Of a stretch of 64,000 nucleotides of DNA, positions 1 to 13,201 are shown piece after piece. Source of the DNA: Cloeon dipterum (Eukaryota > Arthropoda > Insecta > Ephemeroptera > Baetidae); NCBI RefSeq assembly GCF_949628265.1, contig NC_088787.1, positions 28,696,501-28,760,500 on the forward strand, in the 5' to 3' direction. Every line of letters begins with the position of its first letter. Positions within the stretch are counted from its first letter, which is position 1. The notes under the pieces were generated by a model. It was not told where the DNA came from. It made no database searches and was given only the letters and a program-made list of their open reading frames with translations. Both the position numbers and the translations under genes were made by a program.

Positions 1-3000
1 AAAGCCAAGTGCCGTTGCTTTTTGCTACGCGGCGAGTGAAATTTCGTCTATTGCCAGCGCTGTATCTTCACGTTTAAGCACACGGTGATCGTGTTTTCAA
101 GATACTCCTCTTTTTCTACTCTCTTCATTGTCGGCAGCGTTTTTTTTTTACCGAGACTCAACTCGTTCTGCGTAATACAAAACTTTCCTCGGCTCTGAGC
201 AAACGCACAAAAGCAATTTATCACATTTAAATTTATTCTGCGATTCTTAAAGAGGTGTAATTTTATAATCAGAACCAAAATACACAAAACAAAAATATTT
301 CACAAATTATTTTACACGTCCACGGCAAGCCAGTATGAAAAAGTCGACGTTGACTCTCACGAATTTCATATTTTTAGCTACAAAAGTGGAAATTTTTTAG
401 CGCTGTCACAAACAGCGAGTCGCGACAGCACAATCTAATTATATCAGCTTACTGGGCCGAGCAGTCCAAAATGCAACAGCGAGTGACACACAAAGCGCTG
501 GAGAGTGAGTATGTGTGTATAGACACACAAACGTACACAAGCAAAGAGAGTGGCATTCATTGATGGTGCGGCAGTCAGTCATCCGGCGTAATTAGTGGCC
601 ATTAATGCAATTGCAACTGCAATTTCATCCGGCGCACCGTGAAAATTACAATTGTTAACGAGCTCTCCTCTCTCGCCACCAGACAGCCCGATAAATTTCC
701 GTGCAAATCATCTGCTTGCTGGCTGGCTGGCGAATCCGCTGCATGTGCACACTTCGCTTCATGATTTATTGTTTGCTCTCGTCGTGATTGATGTTGGCTG
801 GCTAATTAGGCCACTTCAAAAAGATGGAAATCAGCAACAATTTGTGTCACAGGTACGCTCGAGTTTGAGGCCCTTGCGGACGCTGCCTGATGGACCGGCA
901 GAGACTGATTGTGTAATGCACACCAGACGCCAGCTGTGCAATTGATCTGCGAGCTTGCATTACCATGGGAAATTTCATGCAAATTTACTCTGTCGACTGC
1001 ATTGATCAAACACACTGACCAATTAGTCTTTTCGCTTGATGTTTTGCTGGCGTCACTGGATACTCGGTTCTATATTGATCAGAGTTTTCATAAAATAAAG
1101 TTCACGATGTAAATTGAATTCTTCAGCTTATTTTCCGATTTGTGTGGAGGGATGAGTCCAATCAAGCACACTTATAAAGCCATTCATTATCAATTTTTTT
1201 GTGCTCTGCCACTTTTTTCTAAATACTTCCAACAAATTTGCTGTTCAAACTAATATCCGCTGTATAATGCGTATAGATTAAAATAAACCCGTAACTAATT
1301 GTAACCCCAAACATTAACCTAGCAACGAACCAAAATTTCACCATAGTGAAATATTAGTATGCTGGTAAATCGATTCAAGAAACCGTTTACAATTTCAAAC
1401 AAAGGATGAGATAAACGTATCGGTTTGTTCATTAATTAAATTTACGTAAGGGTCCTGTTTTAACATCAGACCATTCCTACACGAACTAGCAAAACATAAA
1501 GTAAATAAATAATAAGAAATAAGGTTAATAAAATGTTTAATTAGAATATAACTTTTCTAAACCAAAGTATTACTGCAAATTCTAGGCGGTAAAAGTTATA
1601 AATTAATCATTACACTACCCAAAGGAGATATACAAAATAATGTTACACCGTAGCAACTAATACTAAATTTGCTATAGCTAGAACAACATCTATTCAAGAG
1701 AAGCAAAACACCTCGTTGAAATTAAACTTGTCACATAAAAAAATCAAACTAATACACCACCGAAAATATACGAATAAATAAAATTATCAGCTAAAACGCC
1801 CATAGCTATACCTACGATAAAAGTGTGTAAAATTAATCCTACACTCATACTAATCCGATTTTTAAAAATTTATGACAGGAGAAAATTATTAAATAATCAA
1901 ATTATCAGTTTTGCAAGCGTTCAATATTATTTGTTCTTGTTGATGTTAAATTGTTGTAAAACATTTGCAGTAGACGTTTCTAATATTCCCTTTTACGAGC
2001 AGAGTTCACCACAATACTCTGCGAAAGTTTCCGAACAAGCGCATTCATGTGTGTACAGTAATATGTGTGTGTGTGATTGTATTGCAGCTCTGAATTTTTT
2101 GTGTGCAACAAATGGAAAATCACGTTTAACAGGCTAGAACTTTCGTGCTGAGCATCAGATGCAGAAAGGCCGCTATCGCGAATGGCAGTCGCTGGCGGAA
2201 ACTTTTGATGCAGTGCGGCAAACGGTAGCGTCTGATCCAGCTTTGCATGCAATAAGACAGCCGAGACACTAATTAAAGCAAATCTTGCGCAGGTAATTAC
2301 GCCAATTGCACTTTTGACTTATTAATCGCGTCGCTGGTGCAGCGGAGGCATAGCAAAAGTTGCAATCTAACTCAGCTACGGTGAATGCTGTCGGAGTTCG
2401 GTTTGATTCTTTCTTTGAAATGTGACTAGCATAAATACTTGACGGCCTGCAACCTCGAGCTGAGCTCACGGACAGCAAGCCTTTTTGCTACTTATTTACT
2501 AATGAAATTCTTTGCCAGTAGCTTTGACAGTTGACTTGAGGATTTCTTTTGCTACATCCTGTTTTTGACGTAGAAAATCTATATAATCAGCACGGGGACA
2601 GAGTAAAAAGCTTTTGAATTAGATTAAGACATGGGATAATCCTTTTTTCAACAAAAAATATACCATCAATTAACCACGGGATAAGAGGAAGATAATTGAT
2701 ACATTAGATTGGAGATTAAATGTGCTCATGAAAAATAATTCATAATACTCAGTTCATTTAATAGGCATACTGTATCCTAAAATTATTGCGTTCCTAAAGT
2801 GTATATCCTAAATCATCCAAAACTAGAGGAAAGTTTTGTACATAACTCATGATCATGATCAACTTCGAAACTTGATGTGGATCAGCTAATAAAGTTATAA
2901 CAGGAAATAATATCTAAAATAATATATGTGAGTGAATACAAGGGTGACACATTTATGTTATAATTTAGGAATGCAACGTTGCAGGATAACCATAGTTTTT

Positions 3001-3230
3001 GTCTGTAATGTTTATTTTCTGATTTTTATTTGTTTTCAATCTTGCCAAATTGATGATTCAATTCGAATCAAAAGATTGACCAAAAGCCGTTTGTAGTGTT
3101 AAAATTGCTGATATTTAATGCACATTTTTTTGCGAGTTTCATAACCTTGTATAAAATTTCTTGAACTTAATAAGGATCCTGAAAAAACCAAACATAAATA
3201 AAGCAGAATTATAGATCAGCATTTAACTTT
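1..3230. other. Non-coding DNA, no gene seen
   Basis: No open frame here resembles a known protein. A GC-richer patch at about 440-1,020 contains the 9-mer CATCCGGCG twice (starting near 580 and 626), with homeodomain-type TAATTA and ATTAATGCAATTGCAA cores between and beside them, which suggests regulatory DNA. About 1,110-2,140 and 2,480-3,230 are AT-rich and show no structure I can name. Confidence 0.5.
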
Positions 3231-5330
3231 GAGGCTAATACACAGACTGACGATGGAGCGTGTTTTAAATATGTCTGCCGCTGCCATTTTCCAAAATCCC
3301 GCTTGCGTTAACAAAGCATGTTGATTTTATTCAGTGCGCGGTTCCAGGGATTCTAGGCACATTCGGCCCAAAACAAGAATTTACGAGCGCTGCACGCATG
3401 CATTTAATCCGGAGCGGTTAATTCCAATAAAATCGGCGCACAAATCCCAAAACAAGTTTGAATAATTTGACTGGACAAAAGCGCGCACGCGGCTGCGTAA
3501 ACACACACACTTACACACACACACGGAGAGGCGTACACAGCGGAGCAGGTTAATAAATGTAAAATTGTAATTTACGGTTATCGTTCTAATAAAGAGCGGT
3601 CGAGCCGGCTGCCTTGCCACGGGCAAAACGCAAACACATGCACCTAATAATAAATAATCCCGCCAGGCTGAATAATAATCGCGTCTGAGCCAGGCGTGCT
3701 GCATACACACCCAGAGCCAGCGCTCCTTTTCGTCTTATTAACGCATTTCGCATAAACAAGGCAATAATTCATGTTCGCCCTTCTCGTGCGTGCGTATTAT
3801 ATTCCGTTTAGGCGTCCGCAAAGTTGCCGCAACGCCTGGGTTAAGCAAGCATGCAGCCGGTAAGTACCTTTGTGCTCCTTCTTTCCTGCCCAATTCCTTT
3901 TCCTCTTTCTCTCGCGCTCGCGAGCGCTCTCTCCCTCAGCGAAATTCAATTGTGCTTTGTGTTTGTGTGCGCAGGCACGGCCGGAGTGATCGTGTGTTAC
4001 GCTCGCACGGGATAACAAACACCGTAAAACGCCATTGCCCCTGTATACCCAGTTAACTGCAATGACCTACCTTTAAAATCATCCGTTTAAACCACTCCAA
4101 ACTTAAGACATTTTTTCATCAGAGTTTTTACTACCGAAGCGCAGACATGATATTTATTTAAAAACGGTTTATTAATAGCCAATCATGTTTCTAGAATATG
4201 CCTAAGACAGCCATCAGTTGGTGCTTTTATTATCTTTTTGTGAAAATATTTGGCCAGAAAGTGCTGGAAAAATCAATCTCTGTTTCGCATTATTCAATTT
4301 TCAACTCTTATGTTCCATTATTATTTGTCATTATGTATTATATTGTTGTTTATTCAAAATATTATCGAAAATTTTTAACGTTTTTCTACATCGGAAGCGC
4401 ATGTTTGCATAATTACAATTAGAACAATTAAAAGTGCATTCAATATATATGTTCAATATAATATCTCTAATAATTTTTTGACTGAGTGGAGTAATTACTC
4501 ACGAATGTTTTAAATGAATATAATTCGTTTTTTTCTAGATTTATTATCTCCTTTTGCCTGTGCAAAACTCGAGCATGGTTTACCATATTTTTTCCTCATT
4601 TTATTCCAGGCTTTCGAGTCAGTCGTTTTTTATTAATGAAGCTAAATTGTCCAAAAGGAAGCTCATTCTTGCCCACACGCACTGTTCAGGGAGAGTCTTT
4701 GATAAAGCCAGGTTTCATTAAAAATTCAGAATTGAAGCTTTCAGCCCGACATCAGGAACACGCACGCACGCACTCCTCCATACATTTAATCGCGATGGCA
4801 TAATACATCAGAGAATTCCATTCGCGTCTGTGCTGTTTCCATGCGCGTCGGCAAACAGCACCAAAAGCTGGTGCCACGCCGATTTAAATTTACGTCCGAT
4901 GCAGACGTCTGGCAGAGAATTCATATGTACGTTTCTCCCGTCGCACAGCGCATTTCGCAAACGCTGGAATTGCTTATCTCAAAAGGTGAACCGGTTCGTC
5001 TCGGCGCGTGCATTTGCATGTCAACCCGAATTTCAATTACCAGCGACGCCAACTCGAAATAATTTCGTCTCCTTCTTCGCCTCTTCCATTATTTCGCAGC
5101 GGCGCATTCGGAGCGGACCCGCAGAAAATTCGAGACGAGTAAAGAATCTGCGAGAGCGGAAATTCGCGTCTGTTCGCTTTTTCGTACAGAGTTTGGTTGG
5201 CGCACGCTTAATGAGCCAACTGACAGGCACACGTTTAACAAGCTCTCTGCTGTCACTAGCATGTGTGGACAAACAAGACTTACACGCGGGACGCAGTTGA
5301 CACTCGCCTTTGGATTTGTATGAAAAAATA
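3231..5330. other. Non-coding, two GC-richer islands
   Basis: Islands at about 3,240-4,060 and 4,740-5,300 are separated by AT-rich DNA. The first contains short AC-dinucleotide runs at 3,500-3,510 and 3,513-3,524. Open frames up to 156 codons occur on both strands at 4,830-5,300, but they overlap one another, match no family I know and have low-complexity composition. I read the islands as candidate regulatory DNA, not exons. Confidence 0.45.
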
Positions 5331-8300
5331 CATGCCACATTTTTTGGGAAGTAATAGGCTGCAGGACCATTTATATTGTTTATTACTAGCTTTAAAGTCA
5401 ATTATTTAATGTTGGAGCAGCTTTTTAACATATTTTTAAATGATACAAAAAACTTTATTAGGACCTTTACAGGTCAACAGTTATCAAAATTTTCGATTAT
5501 TTCGCTCGAAACCAAATATAATTTAAAATCAAGATAATGCCTAAACACAAGCTAACCAAAGGAGTGTGGGTTTACAAAATAAATCTTCTAACTAGTCAAA
5601 TGAAATACTGACTTTAACTAGGGATACAGAAGTCCTCACTTGATATGCACACTTTCTGGCCAGTTATTCGCTCGAAAAATTTAACTGCAACCCGAGTAAA
5701 TTTTAGATTATATTTAAATTACAGAGACAGTCAGAAATAAAATAATTTTCTGAATTGTATAGAGCCTATATACATAAACTTTTGCAAGATTTATTTGTTT
5801 TTGTTTAGCATGAAGTGTAAAAATTAGATGCATAATTAAACTTGAAATTTTGAAAATTTGCTTTCTGGATTAGTGAAGATGAAATTTATTTTAGCATTGA
5901 ATTTTTATTACTATATCTGAATAATTATTCTTTGAGAATAATTTTACTCATAACCCGAAATGTCTACGCGGATAAGACATCTGTATATGAACGAGAACTC
6001 AAGTGCATGCAAACAAAAGGTTAGCCAAATGTTTCTTGCCAAATACTGAACTGACTGACTGATTTTACTTTCCCTCTGTTATCAAAACAAAAATGCTTTG
6101 TTATATTTTTGTGTGTTCTGGATGTGAATGTATGGGGCACAGTTGCCCTGCTGATCAGCAATAAATAATTTCTGAATCTAAGACACAAATTATTATTAAT
6201 TTACTCTCCTTTCGTTTTCTAGCATTTACAAAAAGAGCAAATTTTAATACTATGATATAAACAAGCAGTTTACACAGCTAATATTTTTAGATGTTGATTT
6301 CCAGGCATTCCAACCACCTAGTTGATTAAGGAAAATTGTTTGATCTCTATTTGAAAAATGATTTATTAAATCCATTAAAACTTATTATTAAAAGTCTTTT
6401 AAACGTTGATGTATTGGAAAATGAAACGCAGACATGGAACTCAAAGTTGGCATTGTTATTTTCAGCGCGCAGCTCTTGCTAAAGAGTAGTAGCAACAGCG
6501 CGGCGTGTTTAAAAATGCTGGGAGTCGGCAGCTGCAAAAAGTGGCTGTCACGGCGCTGGAAATTAATTTTCGACCCGTAGATCACACAGCTTAGCGGGCC
6601 TTTGAGGCAATAAAACAATCTCGCTTTGCTGTCTGGCTCCCTTTTTGCCCATACGGCCCATACGGCTCGCGTGGCACAGGAGCAGCTTTTTCCCTGACAA
6701 CCGACGAGTGAAACGCAGCAAATAAAATCCCAGAACAACAATGACCATCCGAGTACACCAGAGCAGGAAGCGTAGAACTAACTCAATTTGGGCCGTTTTA
6801 GTCGTGCCGCAGTGGGGCAGCAGAAATGAAAGAGAAAGCATCATCCAATTGAGATAGATCAGCACCCACGCCTATCCGCGCTCGTGTGTATGCGAAATCT
6901 GATTACCAGCGCCTCGTGGTGTGAGCAAAAGGCCCATTTTAGCCCTGCAAACGCCATCCGACCGCACTCGGCCGTCGCTCGCATTCCCACAAGGCAATTC
7001 TGCACACGATTTTTGCCCCTCACACTTTGCACACTCGCACAACCAAAGCCTCTTCTCCAGCTTGTACTCGTTGAGTGCTTTCTGTACTTCTTGCACATCT
7101 ATGTGCAGTGAGAAATTTGTTTCCATCCTATATATAGCAGACGCTAGAAATCGTTTTATTTAGAATGTTCTCTAAAATGATAAAAAGTATAATAATTTGA
7201 ATATCAAATGATCTTGGTTGCTCAGTCAAGAAAGAAATAAAAATATGAGTAGCTGTCTGATGATAAAAAGAAAATACATTTATTCAAAGATATAATAGTA
7301 GCTCGAAATGCAGTAAAAACCCTTTAGTTTCTTTATAAATTTATTCATTGAGAGTTTTTGACAAAAAATTGACCTACTTTTCAAGAAAATTGGCAGCTAA
7401 CGTAATAATGTACGCGTTGTGGTCCCGGTCTTCCTGCTGAATGTTGACTGTCAAAATTCACATAAGGCAAATATCAACGAGAAGAAATCAAAATGGCCTC
7501 ACCGTGATAAATTTCTTAATTTTACTTGATCGAACGTTTGTTAAAGGTCACAAAACAAGTATTGTATGGCTGTTTTGCTAAATTCTATTGTTTTTCGAAG
7601 ATAAGGTCGTATTCTTGGGATAAACAAAGCTGCTTGAGTAAAAAAGGTTTTTCTTTATAAACAGTCTAACATTGACATGACATTGTTAAATTTTTAAAAC
7701 TATTGGCTTCATTATATTTAGTGCATGATTGTTCAGCTCTTAGCAATCTTTTAAATGTAATTAATCAAAATTTCCCAGAAACGTCCATGCAGACTTGTGA
7801 TTTCACTGTTTCTGCAGGCAAACTATTAAACCCTTTGGTTAGTTTTGACCCTGCAGAACGTGTTTCCAGTGTCAGCGTCGAGAGGGTTTCATTTCATCCC
7901 CCTGGCCACGTTTCTCCCGTCGTGTTGGGCCAGCTCGCTCTCGCACCCGTCTGTGCGTGTACACACATTTGGCAAAGAGCAAGCAGCAAGACGCACACCA
8001 CACGCGGCGCCTTTTGCAAACGCGCTGTTTATCTTGTTTATCGAGTCGTGTGCACGCAAAGTTAACTTATGGACGCCTGCAGACTCACCCGAGGGGACCC
8101 CTCTCAAACCCTGCACGTGGTCAATCTGGACGAGCTTCGCTCTAGATTTCAAGGGCAATCTCCCGCAGAACGTAGAAGGCAATTTTTTATTTATTTAATG
8201 AACAGTTAAGACACAATTAACAAAGGCAGAGTTAGTAAGGATTAATTAATTAACCGTCACGAACTTTTGTGGTTAGAAGCTATATGAAGTAGACGAGGCT

Positions 8301-11150
8301 GTGAGATTCACGTAGCTCAAAGGAAGAATATTGCAAAATCCCTGCGACTCCCTAGGAAAGACTATTTTCTTTGAGCGCAAGCAGTAGTTGCTTGCATGAA
8401 GAGGAATGTCACATGGATATTTTTCAACGCGTGGGCTTGTTGTGAGCGACAAGAGTGCCGATAAGGAAGATGAAAACGAAGAGCAGAACAATTCAAATGG
8501 AAAATAAAAAGGACGGAGGAGAATCCTTTTAGCTCTTGTCAAGCGGTGCGTGCTGAGCGCATGGATCTATTTCATTTCTATCGTGAGTCAATCACAGCAC
8601 AGGACGAGGAATATCAGCCCTGATGCGCTGCTATTATGTGTTTATTCTCGTTTTTTTATCTCTTGGAATTTTCAGGGGATCGAGATATTCAATGATAAAT
8701 TACGTTTACCTTTATTCAATAAAAGAAGTTGTACCAAAATTTCCTCATTGAATTTTAATCGGAATATATGAGAAATTTTGAAAAGAACTCATGTGGTACA
8801 CTTTTCAGGAACAAAAAGGACAGTTTTGCTCCAGCTTTTTATATGCTGGGTTTGGTCTCTAGCATTCATAGACCTCCCGTCTGGATCTGCCTTCAACTAA
8901 ACAGATCGTGCTTTTGTTCTCTAGCAAAGCCATAATTTTGCGGCGAGCCAGTTTTGGCAGTCGAGCATTGCAGGCTAATTCCTCACGGAACTCGGCTTCG
9001 ACCACCACAAATCATGCATTCAGCATTGTGCACAAGGCGCGCGGCATTATTATTTTGTCAACAGGCCATAAAGCAAATTTAGTGTCCAATATCGTCGGGC
9101 AGCCGAGTGGCAAGGCTCCATTAGCAATATTGCAGTTGCTCTTTCTCTCACTGCTTGGGCCACTTTCCCGCGTCTGCAACGCTCCGAATCTCAAAGAAAA
9201 AGAGGTGCGCTGTGAAATTTATTATAATACAACTGCTGCAGCAGTGATATAATGCCATGTTGGCTCGCTATGACTGCTTTCGCGGTATATATTGCCCTCG
9301 CATATTGCCGATATTTCATGCGGCAGACAAACTCGAGTTGCATCGTCTTTTTCTCTCCCTCGAAATATAATATCACGGACGGTGAATTTATTCTTTCGAT
9401 TTTATTTAACACCACCTTTATTGTTTCAGCGATTTCGAATCGAGAGGCTTTGGCCTTGCGGCCGGTTTACACACCTCCAAAATGCAAATAATAACGATCG
9501 GCGCCGCTTTATGTACGGCGAGAGGTTTTACTTGTCGTGAAAAAGGTGAGGTCCCTGGTTGCGTGCCGCTGACGTGAAAATGCCATAAACAAACGTTTGC
9601 TTTGAATAAAAAATACACTGAAATGATATTCTTGTGCCATAGAGACCTTTGACTGCAAAAGAGAGGACAAAAGCACACAATAAATATTCGCACTTTGCTT
9701 TACTGTCATAAAATATAATTTTTTGCAGGGTCTTAGACAAAATATTGTTCAATTTTAACATATTTCATGTTTCTATTCAGCCACCTTTAAGACAGCTGTA
9801 GTGTATTATCATTTTTTTTTAATTAAAGCATTTCATTCAAAAACAAAATTGAGAAATAGTATAGGACGCAAAGGCCGGATAAGAAGAAAAAACGAATTTA
9901 GGTGAAAAGTTTGCACAGGGCTGAAAACTTTCATTAGACCTGAAACGCTGGCTTGTGGCATCAGCTGGAATGCCAGAATGCTAATGGCTCTCGGAATTCA
10001 AGCAAATTTTGCAAAGAGTAGATTCAAACCTGTAAAATTAGAGCAAAGCTTATTAAGGTTCAAGATATATCTGAAAGATCATGTTAATCAATTGAATTCT
10101 TAGCAATTTTGGACATGGAAAAAATCCCACCAATTTGCTTAAATGCTTTTAACTTTCCCATCCAACTATGAAAAGAACCCCCAGCAAAATTTTCAGTTTA
10201 ACGTACAACAAATTATTATACTGACCGAATTCTTTTACAATACGTTAATACACTGTTTAAAAGTTTACCTTTCAAGCAACTGGATATTCTTAATAAAATG
10301 CCTAAAAACAGATTGGTATTTTAATCCCACTTAAAGACCTAGAAAATATTCTTCATTCTTAACCGGTATAGGCAAAATTCTATAATCTCCTACGTGAACG
10401 GGTGAAATTGGTATTTTAACATTAATTAAACATGAAAAATCATTTTTTCTAAAAATTGGACCTATAGTTAACTCCTACTCATCGTTGTGTAAATGGCTGT
10501 ATGTTGAACTCATGAACTCAGAAACTTCTATGAGCAAAAATACTTGTTTCCAATCGTGGATATCCATCTCCAAAAGGAACATCAAAATCGAAGGTAGTGC
10601 TGTTTAAGGGGACCAGTAAATGTATTATCTCGAATTTCCTGTAAATCACATCCTGAGGGCAAAATGGAATGTTTACCAAGTCAAAGGACACAAGAGAAAC
10701 AGAGGAGCGAAACACACGAGCCAAGTGCCTTTGTTCTGCTGCTGCAGCAGTCGCGTGTCCAATAATTTTCCACGTGACGTGAAACCGAGCCGGTGTGTGT
10801 TTGTGTGCGGCGTAATTAGGCGCCTTACTCTGGCCCCTCGCCCTGCCTGCTTTGGTGCACACACACAGCCCGGCCAGTCAGCAGGTGTTTGCAGACGACA
10901 CGGTCGCCGACCGCACTCTGGGCGAATATAATTCGCGCGAAAGGGTGATTGCAGCTGCTGCACACACATGCACTCTCGCAACTTATTCACATGGCGTCTC
11001 GTTTAAGCGCCATGGAACACGGCCGCAGCAAACATTCGAGCCATCCGGCTGCACCGCAGCTGAGGATGCCGGGTGCGGTCAATAATTGCCACTATTTGTG
11101 TCTTTCACCCGGTGCAATTGGCCTCTCGTAAAATCACAATTATGTATTTG
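5331..11150. other. Non-coding, alternating AT-rich and GC-richer DNA
   Basis: GC-richer islands lie at about 6,400-7,130, 7,780-8,170, 8,890-9,540 and 10,620-11,130. All have overlapping short open frames on both strands, which is what stop-poor GC-rich DNA gives by chance. No frame shows a recognisable domain. A TTAA-type run with the sequence ATTAATTAATTAA sits near 8,240. The rest is AT-rich. Confidence 0.45.
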
Positions 11151-13147
11151 AAGTACACTTTTTCCCTCATACGGTAAACTCTATTGATGCAAATCGGATG
11201 TTTTAGATCAAATTTAGATTTCAGATTTAATTTTGAATTTGATTTTTATAAGAACGTATGTGTGATCAAAATTATCAAAAACTTTTGCCTAAGAATAATA
11301 CATAATACTAAAGGTCTCAGACGCGAGATATAAGGCGGCGGCTGGCGGGACCAGCTTAGCCGATTTTTTTTTGCCCTGCGGCTGATGCGTCTGACAATAT
11401 TTTAAACGTAAAGTTTGAAAATGCTTAACGGACCGAAGGGCCGAAAGTGGGTTTTTCCTGTGCTTTTTATTTTTTTACCCTTTCTCACTGGCGTAGCTGG
11501 CGCAGCTTAAGCCAGATTCACGGCGGCTGGAGGCTGCCCACGTGACCCAAAATTTGCCGGCTGGCTGAAATATTTAAAAATCAAATTTTTTGAAAACAAC
11601 GAGTACAAGTCTGATTTTTTCTTCAACATGTGCATGCCTCAAGTGAAGAATTCTTCAGAAAGATATTTATTGTTGTTTATTTTTATCCAGGTTTGAAGGA
11701 CATTAATGGTACATAAACAGTCACACATTTAAATTAAGAAGAGAAAATGAGAACAATACAACAAGTCTTTTTGCTTTTTAAAACATATGAAACATATTAT
11801 TAAAAATAACATCGATTAAAAATGTGATAGTTTTCTGTAAGTATTTTTAAATTGTTTTTTTTTAAAATTTATTATGACCATTTTTTATTTTCTATGAAAT
11901 AGGGCTGCAGTGGGCAGCCAAAACTAGCAAGAGTCATGGGGTCAATCCTATTTAGAACAATGAGTTTTTCTTCTTCCATAAACGAATTCTTGAGTTCCCT
12001 CCATCATCAACATATACGCGTTTTAATTTGAAAATCCTGATTTTTTTAAAACTCCCCTAGCTTTACCGGTGATTGGGTGCGCGCAAGGGGAATAATAATA
12101 GCTTGTTTGACTCAAGTTCACACACCATCGCGTCTTAAGCGAAAGCAAAGCACGCTCCTCGTCCAGATTAATAAGAAACGCTGAATAGGGGAGTGGGACG
12201 AAAGATTGAAACACATAAAACATAGTTTTTACGCATCCGGAATCTCAGTCGGGCAAAATAAGAGAAGGCGGGAGCGCGCGTTGGGGTGGAACAAGAAAAC
12301 GGGTAGGGTGTGTTTTATATTCATTTGCTGAGAGATAAGGCCTGAGTTTGCTCGAGCAATCTGCTGCAGGAGCTGAGCCCGAATTAATGCAAGGTAAAGA
12401 AAGCAGCGAGCGCAATTCATAAGCGCGAGGGCGATTAAATTCCTACTCCTGCAAAAGCTTTGTTTTCGGGGTTGTTTTTTTATTTCATTTTCTAGCTCCA
12501 AACGAAACATCTCTCGCTCTTATTTTTTGGCTCGCCCTCAAAAAACGATCATTATCCTCGCCTCAGTGCCGCTGTATCGTCAAATTAAATTGCTTATAGA
12601 GCAATGAAAAGGATTTTGAGGCAGTTTTCCTCTTCAGAAAGCTCTGCTCTGACTGAGAATTGAATTAAATGGTTGTTCAAGAATTCTTTCATACACGTTT
12701 TCACAGGAATGAATTAAAATGTTTTTAATTATATTCCCCGAAACCCATCCAGAACGAAATTTGAATTTGGTTCAATTGTTTGGTTTAGCATTCTCCTTCC
12801 AACAAGCCATTTATCATTGAGACAGCCACATCCAACGCGAGTTAATAAACTCGATTTCTCAAGCCACAAAATCACCTCAGCTGAGCGTAGAACTGGAACA
12901 AAAGGGGTGAAAAAACGAACGAGATCATTGTCGCTGTCAGGCTGGATAAAGAGAGGCAAGAAGAATAAACCATTACTCCTCGGCGTAATAATGTGATTGT
13001 CACAAAATAAGAATGGTGTCTGAATAAAGGGAGATAAATATTGCCGGCGAAATAGATACGTGAATGAAATGCCAGCGCTTTTGCTCTTCTCGGCGGCGAG
13101 AGAGAACTAGACGGCCAAGACGAGAATCTATCTTTTGCCCCAGAGAG

Positions 13148-13151
<4 letters not shown>
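11151..13151. other. Non-coding, no gene seen
   Basis: Mostly AT-rich. A patch at about 11,320-11,560 is rich in GGCGGCTGG and CAGCTTA(A)GCC words, but I could not assign it to any element. About 12,050-12,540 is moderately GC-rich and again has only short overlapping open frames. Confidence 0.4.

Positions 13152-13200
<49 letters not shown>
13152..13200. repeat. (GA)n microsatellite
   Basis: An uninterrupted GA dinucleotide run of about 49 bases. The open frames reading through it (Arg-Glu repeats on the plus strand, Ser-Leu repeats on the minus strand) are a product of the repeat and not genes. It should be length-polymorphic between individuals. Confidence 0.95.

Positions 13201-13201
<1 letters not shown>

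Noticed and set aside
4830-5300. 156-codon open frame on the plus strand
   Set aside because: Overlapped by open frames on both strands and without any family signature.
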